Origin: an uncultured Alphaproteobacteria bacterium
Lineage (GTDB): Bacteria; Pseudomonadota; Alphaproteobacteria; Rhizobiales; Hyphomicrobiaceae
Assembly (NCBI GenBank): GCA_937950105.1
Contig: CALFEM010000533.1
Location: 1-13,164, forward strand
Direction: 5' to 3'
Length of the DNA: 13,164 bases
The notes beneath the pieces were generated by a model that had not been told where the DNA came from, made no database searches, and saw only the letters and a list, made by a program, of their open reading frames with translations. Position numbers and translations under genes: made by a program. Of the stretch, positions 6,978-13,164 are shown piece by piece. The stretch's first letter is position 1. The number at the start of each line of letters is the position of its first letter.

Positions 6978-7787
6978 TCACTCGAAGGCCGTGTGGCCAC
7001 CGTAAGGCATGCCGTCGGCATCCACGAACCACGGCTTCACGCTGGTGCCGCGGCGCATGGAGTACATGTAGAAGATGGGCATCGACGGCGGGAACAACGC
7101 GCGATAGGCGCTGCCGTTGAAGGTGACGAAGATGTGGTCGGCGAAGTGCCGTTCCACCGCCACCCGTTCGATCATGTTCATGGCCAGATAGCGCCGCGCG
7201 CCTTCGCCGGCATCATCGCCGCCGCGATACCACTTCGCGGCGCACACGCCGAGCTTGTCCAGCATGGCGGCAGCATCGCGCGGCGGCGTCATCCCCCCGC
7301 TCGCTGCCGAGCCCGCCCCCGGTCCCGTCACGGACCGCGACACGTGGTCGACCAGCACGCTGAGGCGCACGCCGTCCATGCACCGGGCCCGTGCGGCCCG
7401 CATCACGTCGGCGAAGTAGCTGTCGATGCTTGGTTCGCTGTGCCCGTTGAGGCGGGCGTGGGTATCCGTCAGGCACAGCGTAAAGTGGGCGCCGACCGGA
7501 TAGGTCGCGGCAATGCGGCGCCCCATCGACGCGAGGTAGTCGAGGCACGTGAGATCGGGACTGGCTATCGCCGGACGCGGCCCCTTGCCCCAGTAGAGCA
7601 CGAAGCCGATCGGTTCATCGCGCCGCATTTTCTCAGCCACGATGCGCTCCAGCAGCGCGAGGTCTGAAGGCTGCTCGCGCTTGAACGCCCACGTGTTGAA
7701 GCTCTTCAACACCTCAGCCGCCGCCGGCCGGAGCGCGAGTTTTGCCAGCGGGCCGGCACGCCAGCCATCCACGGAACGATCGACCAT
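6978..7787 (-). CDS. Uncharacterised 269-aa protein, faintly DIT1/PvcA (isonitrile synthase)-like
   Basis: I do not firmly recognise this protein. It appears cytosolic: no signal peptide or membrane helix. Distinctive segments are FNTWAFKREQPSD (30-42), GFVLYWGKGPRP (61-72), SPDLTCLDYLASMGRRIAATYPVGAHFTL (76-104), LTDTHARLNGHSEPSIDSYFADV (106-128) and a C-terminal SMPIFYMYSMRRGTSVKPWF (235-254). The order 'FVL-GK-P, PDL, RI-Y-GA, S/TD-H, Y' resembles the N-terminal half of DIT1/PvcA enzymes, which condense an amino acid with ribulose 5-phosphate to an isonitrile. However, those proteins are longer and the motifs here are not identical. Residues 150-175 are glycine/proline-rich and look like a loop. 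The start at ATG 7787 has AGGGG about nine bases upstream. It is first in the minus-strand run and directly followed by the TauE/SafE transporter, which may move its product or substrate. The gene is clear; the function is speculative. Confidence 0.85.
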   Translation of the reverse strand: MVDRSVDGWRAGPLAKLALRPAAAEVLKSFNTWAFKREQPSDLALLERIVAEKMRRDEPIGFVLYWGKGPRPAIASPDLTCLDYLASMGRRIAATYPVGAHFTLCLTDTHARLNGHSEPSIDSYFADVMRAARARCMDGVRLSVLVDHVSRSVTGPGAGSAASGGMTPPRDAAAMLDKLGVCAAKWYRGGDDAGEGARRYLAMNMIERVAVERHFADHIFVTFNGSAYRALFPPSMPIFYMYSMRRGTSVKPWFVDADGMPYGGHTAFE

Positions 7788-7836
7788 GCAATGAAACCCC
7801 TACAAGACACGCTGAAATACGGCCGGACGCGGCCAT

Positions 7837-7878
7837 TCGCGGTTAACATCTCGTTAATCGCGGTTAATATTTCGTAAA
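7837..7878 (+). repeat. 21-bp tandem direct repeat (possible operator pair)
   Basis: Copy 1 is 7837-7857 and copy 2 is 7858-7878. Both start TCGCGGTTAA and contain TCGT near their end; 18 of 21 bases agree. Twenty-one bases is two turns of B-DNA, so proteins bound to each copy would lie on the same face. This suits a tandem operator, though no regulator is visible. Confidence 0.7.
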
Positions 7879-7883
7879 CGAAA
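7870..7883. promoter_or_regulatory. Dyad TTTCGT-AA-ACGAAA
   Basis: This is a perfect six-base inverted repeat around a two-base centre. It overlaps the end of the second 21-bp repeat and lies 27 bases upstream of the TATAAT box. It could be an operator for a dimeric regulator. No matching family consensus is claimed. Confidence 0.4.
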
Positions 7884-7909
7884 CACTTTTTATTAGGAGC
7901 GGAGCAAAC

Positions 7910-7915
7910 TATAAT
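7910..7915 (+). promoter_or_regulatory. Candidate -10 box for pxpBC
   Basis: TATAAT is an exact sigma-70 -10 consensus in the right orientation. Transcription would start near 7922 and give a leader of about 30 bases. The -35 position 17 bases upstream (7887-7892) reads TTTTTA, a poor match, so an activator may be needed. Confidence 0.45.
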
Positions 7916-7932
7916 TGCCATGTTCAATATTC

Positions 7933-7946
7933 ATCATTTGAATGAT
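7933..7946. promoter_or_regulatory. Dyad ATCATT-TG-AATGAT in the pxpB leader
   Basis: This is a perfect six-base inverted repeat with a two-base centre, ending five bases before the pxpB start. It lies at about +12 to +25 relative to the inferred transcription start, a repressor-like location. A two-base centre is too short for an RNA hairpin loop at full pairing, so a DNA-binding site is more likely. Confidence 0.4.
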
Positions 7947-7951
7947 ACACG

Positions 7952-8743
7952 ATGTCGGAAACCTGCACTTGCGATTTACTCCGCAGAACCGAGAGCGGCG
8001 AGAGCCGTTCTTTGTCGGCTCGGCTGTTGCTGGCCGGCGATCGCGCCCTCGTTGTCGCCTTTTCGGAAAGCGAGCAGCCGGCTGTCCCGCCCGGACGCGC
8101 GCTCGAGATTGTCGTCGCCCTCGACCGCGCTCTCGCCGCCGCGCCGCCACCGGGATTCGTCGAAGCCATTCCTGCCTACGACAGCCTGCTGGTCGCCTAC
8201 GATCCGGCCGTCGCCGATGTCGAGGCGATCGCGCGCGCCATCGAAAGGGCCCTGGCCACGCTCACCGACGCCGCACGGGCGCCGGTCAAGCGCTGGCGCA
8301 TCCCGGTGGTCTACGGCGGCGCCTTCGGCCCCGACCTCCCGGCCGTCGCAGCCCACCTTGGCCTCGGCGAGAGCGAGGTCGTCTCTCGGCATGCGGGCGC
8401 CGACTACACCGTTGCCATGATGGGCTTCCTTCCGGGCTTCACGTATCTCGCCGGGTTGCCCGCCTCGCTCGCCGTGCCTCGCCTCGCGACGCCACGCCCG
8501 CGCGTCCCCGGCGGCGGCATCGGTATCGGCGGCGCCCAGACCGCCATCGGCTCCATCGCCGGACCGAGCGGCTGGCACCAGATCGGCCGCACGCCGGTGC
8601 TGACGTTCGACCGCAACCGCCAGCCGGTGACCTTCCTCGAACAGGGTGACGAGGTCGAACTGGTCGCGATAGGGGCTGAGCTGTTCGCGGACATCGCGCG
8701 CGCGGCAGCCGCCGGAGAGATCGTCGCGGAGCGCGCCCGATGA
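7952..8743 (+). CDS. pxpB: 5-oxoprolinase subunit PxpB (KipI/AHS1 family)
   Basis: PxpB acts with PxpC and PxpA in the cytosol to hydrolyse 5-oxoproline (pyroglutamate) to glutamate at the cost of ATP. The 263-residue protein carries the AHS1/KipI domain: LLLAGDRALVVAF (about 25-37), IPVVYGGAFGPDL (117-129), ADYTVAMMGFLPGFTYLAGLP (150-170), then VPGGGIGIGGAQTAIGSIAGPSGWHQIGRTP (185-215), the family hallmark. The length is slightly above the usual 220-240 because of about 20 polar N-terminal residues. An in-frame TGA at 7943-7945 prevents an upstream start. ATG 7952 has no evident Shine-Dalgarno, consistent with a short leader. The stop overlaps the pxpC start as ATGA, so the subunits are made together. 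KipI homologs in Bacillus inhibit a kinase, but the pairing with pxpC here favours oxoprolinase. Confidence 0.94.
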   Translation: MSETCTCDLLRRTESGESRSLSARLLLAGDRALVVAFSESEQPAVPPGRALEIVVALDRALAAAPPPGFVEAIPAYDSLLVAYDPAVADVEAIARAIERALATLTDAARAPVKRWRIPVVYGGAFGPDLPAVAAHLGLGESEVVSRHAGADYTVAMMGFLPGFTYLAGLPASLAVPRLATPRPRVPGGGIGIGGAQTAIGSIAGPSGWHQIGRTPVLTFDRNRQPVTFLEQGDEVELVAIGAELFADIARAAAAGEIVAERAR

Positions 8744-9792
8744 CGGCGCTGCGCATCATGTCGTGCGATCCGCTGACCTCGCTGCAGGACTTCGGGCGCC
8801 CGGGTCTCTCACGCCTCGGCATCCCGCGCTCGGGCGCGATGGACCCTCTGGCCCTCCGCGTCGCCAACGCCCTCGTCGGCAACGCCGCGAACGAAGCCGC
8901 GATCGAATTGACGCTCGGGTCTATCCGGGTCGTCGCCGAAGGAGGGCCGGTGCGACTCGCCGTCACCGGCGCGCCGGCCGACATCGACATCGCCGGCACA
9001 CGCATGTCGCATCATGCTTCGCTGGTGCTCGACGACGGCGAGACGCTGACCGTGCGCCGGCCGCGCACTGGCGTCCGTACGATGCTCGCGGTGGCGGGCG
9101 GCTTCGACATCGCGACGGAACTCGCCAGCCGCTCGCTCTACGCCCGTGCCGCCCTCGGCGGCCTCGGCGGGCGTGCCCTGGTTGCCGGCGATCGCCTGCC
9201 GTTGCGCCTCGCCGCGGCACCGTACCGGGCGCTGGAACTCGCGTGCGAGCCGGTGCCGCTCTGCGGTGACGCCCCGGTCCGCATCATTCTCGGCCCGCAC
9301 GCCGACCTGTTCACAGACACAGCCATCGCGGCCCTGCTTGCCGCGCCCTACCGGATTTCTCACGCCAGCGACCGCATGGCCTATCGCCTCGATGGTCCGC
9401 CACTGGCCGCCCCCCGTCTCGAGCCCGACCGGCCGCGCGAACTGGCATCACAGGGCGTTCTCTCCGGCGCCATCCAGATCCCGCCCGACGGCATGCCGCT
9501 CGTGCTGATGGCCGATTGCCAGACAGTCGCCGGCTACCCGCGCATCGCCACCATCCTCACGCGCGATCTGAGGCGCGTCGCACAGAGCCGCCCCGGAGAT
9601 GTTGTCCGCTTCGCCGCGATCGGCATCGACGAGGCCATGAGCCTCGCGCGCATTGCCGCCGCCGAGCCGCTGAGGGTGCGGCCGCTGCGCCATCGCGGCC
9701 GTGTCACCGGCGCCGCCACGGCGACCGCGCTGGCACACGTAGCCGACGCTGCCGTCAACGCGCTCGATATGGCGAGCTGGGATGCACGCTGA
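8740..9792 (+). CDS. pxpC: 5-oxoprolinase subunit PxpC (AHS2, biotin-dependent carboxyltransferase-like)
   Basis: PxpC (350 residues, normal length) is the partner of PxpB in prokaryotic 5-oxoprolinase. The AHS2 domain is evident: LTSLQDFGRPGLSRLGIPRSGAMDPLALRVANALVGN (about 12-48), then AVAGGFD (117-123), a SDRMAYRLDG segment matching the family SNRMGYRLEG, and GVLSGAIQIPPDGMPLVLMADCQTVAGYPRIATI near the C terminus, the strongest family signature. The start ATG overlaps the pxpB stop by four bases. The pair usually lies with pxpA; downstream here is the convergent OpgG/D gene, so pxpA must be elsewhere. Databases often label such proteins 'allophanate hydrolase' or 'biotin-dependent carboxyltransferase'; no urea carboxylase or biotin-carrier domain is nearby, so I prefer oxoprolinase. 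Confidence 0.94.
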   Translation: MTALRIMSCDPLTSLQDFGRPGLSRLGIPRSGAMDPLALRVANALVGNAANEAAIELTLGSIRVVAEGGPVRLAVTGAPADIDIAGTRMSHHASLVLDDGETLTVRRPRTGVRTMLAVAGGFDIATELASRSLYARAALGGLGGRALVAGDRLPLRLAAAPYRALELACEPVPLCGDAPVRIILGPHADLFTDTAIAALLAAPYRISHASDRMAYRLDGPPLAAPRLEPDRPRELASQGVLSGAIQIPPDGMPLVLMADCQTVAGYPRIATILTRDLRRVAQSRPGDVVRFAAIGIDEAMSLARIAAAEPLRVRPLRHRGRVTGAATATALAHVADAAVNALDMASWDAR

Positions 9793-9816
9793 CAGTCCTG
9801 TCCGCCGTTCCACAAT

Positions 9817-9830
9817 GTGCGCCCGCGCAC
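9817..9830. terminator. GC hairpin between convergent pxpC and OpgG/D genes
   Basis: GTGCG and CGCAC pair around the four-base loop CCCG (9822-9825), in the 47-base gap between two convergent stops. It could end transcription from either side, but there is no T run on either strand, so it is only a weak, possibly factor-assisted terminator. Confidence 0.25.
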
Positions 9831-9839
9831 GCATCCGTC

Positions 9840-11480
9840 TCAGGGGAAATACTGGCCGAGCCAGGTTTCCGTCAGTGCGCGCCCGTCGTGGCTCAGATAC
9901 GCGCGCAGCTCGACCGGCTCGCTGCCCGTGGTCTGGATGTCGAACAGCGCTCGCCAGCGCTCGCGCTGATCGACCACCGGATGCGTGTAGGCGTTCGAGA
10001 CCTCGCCGCGCGACGCCGTCACGATCAGCTTGACGCCGGAGTTGCGGTCGAGACCGCGGAACACGCCGCCCTGGAAATCGATGACGAACTTGCGCACGCC
10101 CTCGGGCCGCTTGGTGCCCGGCCGCCCGCCCATGCCGGAGAAGCTGGCGGTGGCGCGGCCGAGGCCGTGCTCCAGCGGCACGTCGTCGGTCCACGTCAGG
10201 CGGTAGCTCCACGCCTTGGACTGGCCGCCTTTCAATTGCTCCTTCGGGTTCCACCACAGCGCGATGTTGTCGTGGATCTCGTCGTCGGTCGGGATCTCGA
10301 GCAGTTGCACCGCGCCCTCGCCCCAGCCTTCTCCCGGCTCCACCCACACCGACGCGCGCCGCTCGTAGAACACGCCGTCGTCGAGATAGCTGACGAAGTC
10401 GCGGTCGCGCTGCTGCAGGCCGAAGCCCTTGATGTTGGAATCGAGGAACGAACTGGTCTGCACGCGCGGCGGATTGTTGAGCGGTCGCCAGAGCCGCTCG
10501 CCGCTGCCGGTGAGGATGCCGAGGCCGTCGCTGTCGTGCACCTCGGGGCGCCAGTCGGCCGCCTGCTTGCGGCTGCCTTCGCCGTACCAGAACATGCTCG
10601 AGAACGGCGCGATGCCGAGCCGCTCGATGTCCTTCCTGGCATAGAGTTCGAGTGACACGTCCTGCGTGATGCGGTGGATGTCACGCTCGTCGCTGGTGCG
10701 GCGCGTGACGATGCGATAGGCGCCGGTGACGCTCGGGCTGTCGAGCAGGCCATAAATGGTCAGGCTCTGGCCCTCGCCCGCCTCGAGCCAGTAGGCGGCG
10801 AAGCGCGGGAACTCCTCGGGTGTCGGCAGGCCGGAATCGATGGCGAGGCCGCGCGCCGAGAGGCCGTACTGGTTGTAGGGACCGGAGGTGCGGAAATAAG
10901 AGGCGCCCAGCGCCGCATACCAGTCGTTGTCGAGGCTCGGCCCCATGATGCGGAAGCCGGCGAAGCCGGTGCTGGCGGGGAGCGCGCGCGCCGGATGGTC
11001 GGCCGGCATGTCGAACAGGGCCGTATCGTAGATGATCTCGCGCGCCTGCCCCCCGGCCACCGTGTGCATGCGCACCGGCTCCTGGAAATAGCGGCCGAGA
11101 TGGAACAACTGCACGGGCGTCTGGCCGAGCGGAATGGTGGCGGCACGGCGATAGCGGATCTGCTGATAGGCGTCGTAATCGAGCTTGTCGAGAATCTCGC
11201 CGTGTGGCGAGCGGGCCGACACGTACGGCTGGCGGGAGAGATCGCGCGCCTCGGCCTTGAGCGTGTCGAACGAAAATGCCTTGGCCGGGCCGTAGCCGAC
11301 GCCTGCCCCGAGCGTCTCGCCACTTGCGGCACTCGCCCCTGCGGTGGCACCGGTCGGCGGATTCGATTCCGCCAACGCGCGGGTGCCGGGCAGGGGCGCA
11401 CCGCTCGCGGTCACGAAGGTCGCAGCGGTGAACGTGGCGGCGCTGCCGATGAAACGGCGGCGCGTCAGCGCGAACGGCAT
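9840..11480 (-). CDS. Periplasmic glucan protein, OpgG/OpgD (MdoG) family, Tat-exported
   Basis: This 546-residue protein acts in the periplasm in the making or trimming of osmoregulated periplasmic glucans. Enteric OpgD and OpgG belong to glycoside hydrolase family GH186; OpgD cleaves beta-1,2-glucan. Seen here: a twin-arginine signal TRRRFI (6-11), a hydrophobic stretch and a likely cleavage after ALA (35-37). The MdoG domain runs through the rest, with FHLGRYF, GFAGFR, GASYFR, QYGLSARGLAID (204-215), LYARKDIERLGIAPFSSMF (279-297), HDSDGL, WRPLNNP (331-337), KGFGLQQRDRDF (351-362), WVEPGEGWGEG and C-terminal ETWLGQYFP. The RDRDF region aligns with the acidic segment of GH186. Tat export is like OpgD, not Sec-exported enteric OpgG. 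The start ATG 11480 has AGGAG ten bases upstream; a frame extending to 12002 is non-coding shadow. No opgH glucosyltransferase is in the window. Confidence 0.93.
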   Translation of the reverse strand: MPFALTRRRFIGSAATFTAATFVTASGAPLPGTRALAESNPPTGATAGASAASGETLGAGVGYGPAKAFSFDTLKAEARDLSRQPYVSARSPHGEILDKLDYDAYQQIRYRRAATIPLGQTPVQLFHLGRYFQEPVRMHTVAGGQAREIIYDTALFDMPADHPARALPASTGFAGFRIMGPSLDNDWYAALGASYFRTSGPYNQYGLSARGLAIDSGLPTPEEFPRFAAYWLEAGEGQSLTIYGLLDSPSVTGAYRIVTRRTSDERDIHRITQDVSLELYARKDIERLGIAPFSSMFWYGEGSRKQAADWRPEVHDSDGLGILTGSGERLWRPLNNPPRVQTSSFLDSNIKGFGLQQRDRDFVSYLDDGVFYERRASVWVEPGEGWGEGAVQLLEIPTDDEIHDNIALWWNPKEQLKGGQSKAWSYRLTWTDDVPLEHGLGRATASFSGMGGRPGTKRPEGVRKFVIDFQGGVFRGLDRNSGVKLIVTASRGEVSNAYTHPVVDQRERWRALFDIQTTGSEPVELRAYLSHDGRALTETWLGQYFP

Positions 11481-11641
11481 GAGGCGAAGGCTCCTTGCAA
11501 GCAGGTTCGGGCGCGAACTTGTCGCCTGTGGCGGCGCCGCGCAAGTGTGCGGTGGGAGGGTACGGTCGGCGGACCGTGGTGTGGGAGCGCCTTGAAGCAC
11601 CGCAAAATCGGCGGGGCTATGGCGGCGCAACCGCGCCTTCT
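11481..11641 (-). other. Intergenic region upstream of the OpgG/D gene with two inverted repeats
   Basis: These 161 bases follow the di-heme gene stop. Close to that stop, GGCGC (11624-11628) and GCGCC (11633-11637) pair around four bases, a possible weak terminator without a T run. Further on, ACGGTC-GGCG-GACCGT (11562-11577) is a perfect six-base-stem inverted repeat about 80 bases before the OpgG/D start, a candidate operator or leader hairpin. AAGGAG before 11480 is the OpgG/D ribosome site. I see no gene here. Confidence 0.4.
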
Positions 11642-13036
11642 TCAGAGACCGGCGAGAAACGCGAGCAAGTTGTCGCGGTCCGCCTGCGACAGCGCGGCGT
11701 AGGCGTCGCGGGCGCGGGCCGCTTCGCCGCCGTGCCACAGGATCGCCTCCTCGATGGTGCGGGCGCGACCGTCGTGCAGCAGACCGGGGAGCGAGCCGTA
11801 GGCGATGCGTGCCAGCCGCCGGGAGAGCCCCCACAGCGGCGCCGTGCGCCATTCGCTGCCCGAGGCGCTGCCCTCGGGGCGGTTGTCGGCGAGCCCCTCC
11901 CCCATGTCGTGCAGCAGCAGATCTGAAAACAGACGCACGCCCTGCCGCGCGCGGTGCGGCTTCATCGTCGTCTGACTGGTGGTGAAGCCGGTCCAGTGAC
12001 ACCCGTGGCAGCCCGATGCGGCAAACGCCCGCTCACCGGCAGCTTCGGGCGGATGAGTGATGAGCACTAGATTGGACGGCGGCTCCAGTCCTTCGAGGTA
12101 GGCGACCAGCAGGCCGATTTCGGTATCGCTGATCTCGGCGCCGCCCGCCGCAGCCGAAGCCCCGCTCGGCGCAGCGAGGCAATCGCGTTGTGCCGGAGTG
12201 CAGTCCCCGCCGTGCTGCGCCAGCCGCAGAGAGGAAATCCCCATATCGAGATGCAGCGCCTCGGCCGTCTGCTGCGCCAGCGTCGCCACCGACGCCTTCC
12301 AGCCGAAGCGGGCGAGCACCGCTTCGCCGGTCGTCGGATCGACGGCCTCGCCGACGCGGCCCGAGATGCCGTCTCCATCCTTGTCGTCGGGATCGGCCAG
12401 CGCCCGGATATCGGCGGCGGCGATCGCCGCGACGAAGCCCAGTCCGTCGAGAGGCGGCGGCACCCGCAGCGACAGCGCCAAATCCGCCGCGGGCGAGCCA
12501 TAGGCCGGATCGGCGATGGCCGGGCGCGGGCGATCGAGCTGCACCTCGCGGCCATCGACGAGGCGCACGACGCTCGGCTCGTCGTTGATGGCAATCCGCC
12601 CCTCGGCCAGATGCCCGGGCACCGCGCGGTCCTGCAGCTGCAGCCCGTAGACCGGATCGGGGGTTCCGTCGGGCCGCGACAGCCGCAGTAGCCGCCCCCC
12701 AAACCGGTCCGCCGGGTTGGCTGCCGCAGGACCGCCGTGGCAGGCCGCGCAGCTCACCGCGTTGTAGAGCGGCCCCAGCCCGTCGACGCCTTCCGAGACG
12801 TTGGGCGCCGGCTGCCATTCGGCGTGGAAGATCGCCTCGCCAGCGCGAAACCGGGCGGCATCGCGGGCGCTCATCCCGCGTGCAGGATCGGCGGCCGGGA
12901 GAGTTCCCGATCCGGCACCCGCGCCGCCGACGGCAGCCACCATCGACGCGAGCACGAGGGCGACCGTGCCGAGGCCGGCGGCGCACCACCGCCCCACGAA
13001 ACTCTGCCCGGCGCGCGCCCTATCGACTTGTCGCAT
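11642..13036 (-). CDS. Di-heme c-type oxidoreductase (DUF1111, 'thiol oxidoreductase'/DHOR family)
   Basis: This is a 464-residue exported cytochrome of the DUF1111 family, related to bacterial di-heme cytochrome c peroxidases; its natural substrate is not established. Two heme-c attachment motifs are visible: CAACH (96-100) and CHGCH (343-347). Other family marks are GLGPLYN before the first heme, DPDDKDGDGISGRVGEAVDP (215-234, a calcium-loop-like acidic stretch), ARFGWKASVATLAQQ (242-256), SDLLLHDMGEGLADN (371-385, with Met378 a likely heme ligand), EWRTAPLWGL and a C-terminal FLAGL. The N terminus from ATG 13036 has basic residues, then a hydrophobic segment (about 20-42), a Sec signal peptide or anchor. 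AGGA lies ten bases upstream. An earlier in-frame TTG at 13150 would add 38 arginine-rich residues that spoil the signal, so I reject it. Related genes often sit beside imelysin-like genes; none is seen here. Confidence 0.92.
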   Translation of the reverse strand: MRQVDRARAGQSFVGRWCAAGLGTVALVLASMVAAVGGAGAGSGTLPAADPARGMSARDAARFRAGEAIFHAEWQPAPNVSEGVDGLGPLYNAVSCAACHGGPAAANPADRFGGRLLRLSRPDGTPDPVYGLQLQDRAVPGHLAEGRIAINDEPSVVRLVDGREVQLDRPRPAIADPAYGSPAADLALSLRVPPPLDGLGFVAAIAAADIRALADPDDKDGDGISGRVGEAVDPTTGEAVLARFGWKASVATLAQQTAEALHLDMGISSLRLAQHGGDCTPAQRDCLAAPSGASAAAGGAEISDTEIGLLVAYLEGLEPPSNLVLITHPPEAAGERAFAASGCHGCHWTGFTTSQTTMKPHRARQGVRLFSDLLLHDMGEGLADNRPEGSASGSEWRTAPLWGLSRRLARIAYGSLPGLLHDGRARTIEEAILWHGGEAARARDAYAALSQADRDNLLAFLAGL

Positions 13037-13164
13037 CCACCATCTATCCTGCGAGCCGCTTGCGCCGCGGGAACGCCGCCCGTTCACCACTCGCGCGACG
13101 AGCGGTGCTATGGTCCGCGCCGGACGCGCCGCGCGCCGCCTGTGACCCAAGTCCTGCCATACCT
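13037..13164. other. Upstream region of the di-heme gene, to the window end
   Basis: These 128 bases should contain the promoter of the di-heme gene. They are GC-rich, with no clear -35/-10 pair, repeat or second gene start that I can support. Reading frames continue through it on both strands, as expected in such GC-rich DNA. Confidence 0.35.

Larger units (their letters stand above)
7788..7951. promoter_or_regulatory. Structured divergent regulatory region between the 269-aa gene and pxpB
   Basis: This 164-base spacer is clearly AT-richer than its surroundings from about 7836 to 7950. It contains a tandem pair of 21-bp repeats (7837-7878), a dyad TTTCGT-AA-ACGAAA (7870-7883), a TATAAT box (7910-7915) and a dyad ATCATT-TG-AATGAT (7933-7946) just before the pxpB start. 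On the minus strand TATTAA (7869-7864) is a possible -10 inside repeat 2. Such density suggests specific control of one or both operons by a dimeric regulator, which is not encoded in the window. Confidence 0.65.

Noticed and set aside
5961..7667. A 568-residue plus-strand frame rich in His, Gln and Arg
   Set aside because: It is the antisense shadow of the transporter and 269-aa genes; the composition (HRQH runs) is an artefact of reading GC-rich codons backward.
7920..8420. A plus-strand frame from ATG 7920 overlapping pxpB
   Set aside because: It is out of frame with pxpB, serine/arginine-rich, and its start lies at about the inferred transcription start.
11481..12002. A 174-residue N-terminal extension of the OpgG/D frame
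   Set aside because: It would overlap the di-heme gene, is arginine-rich, and would bury the Tat signal that follows ATG 11480.
12801..13145. A plus-strand frame at the right end
   Set aside because: It lies opposite the di-heme N terminus and upstream region and shows no ribosome site or family pattern.
1..13164. CRISPR array, prophage, insertion sequence, toxin-antitoxin or defence island
   Set aside because: I found no spaced direct-repeat array, transposase, integrase or terminal repeats; all main genes have housekeeping or metabolic assignments.

Overview
The window is GC-rich bacterial chromosomal DNA with Proteobacteria-type genes: an MlaC-like lipid carrier, a PDC-GGDEF-EAL c-di-GMP protein, an ATP-dependent DNA ligase with its exonuclease, a Tat-exported OpgG/OpgD protein and a di-heme DUF1111 protein. 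The GC content, gene set and dense packing fit an alphaproteobacterium, perhaps of the Hyphomicrobiales. That placement is inference; no RNA gene or marker fixes it. The first 47 bases are not biological. They are an Illumina TruSeq index adapter, so base 48 is the true contig end.

Layout: 48-542 (+) is the 3' part of an MlaC/Ttg2D-family gene. 560-772 (-) is a small predicted membrane protein with a strong ribosome binding site. 979-3405 (+) is a membrane-anchored GGDEF-EAL protein with an in-frame 33-bp tandem duplication next to its first membrane helix. A four-gene minus-strand run goes from 7787 to 3410: an uncharacterised 269-aa protein (faint similarity to DIT1/PvcA isonitrile synthases), a TauE/SafE-type transporter, a metallo-beta-lactamase-fold ligase-associated exonuclease, and an ATP-dependent DNA ligase. 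The AT-richer divergent region 7788-7951 holds a 21-bp tandem repeat, two 6-2-6 dyads and a TATAAT box. Rightward from it runs pxpB-pxpC (7952-9792), two subunits of prokaryotic 5-oxoprolinase with an ATGA overlap. Converging on them are a Tat-exported OpgG/OpgD glucan protein (9840-11480, -) and a di-heme DUF1111 oxidoreductase (11642-13036, -).

How the genes work together: the ligase and exonuclease form a reduced version of the known four-gene ligase-associated repair cluster; the helicase and PdeM-type phosphoesterase are not here. PxpB and PxpC need PxpA, which is not here, to open 5-oxoproline to glutamate. MlaC, OpgG/D and the di-heme protein are all envelope or periplasmic functions but belong to unrelated pathways. 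I see no mobile element, phage gene, CRISPR array, tRNA or rRNA. I do not see convincing evidence for a wholly new system. The most open questions are the 269-aa protein with its adjacent transporter and the structured regulatory region upstream of it.
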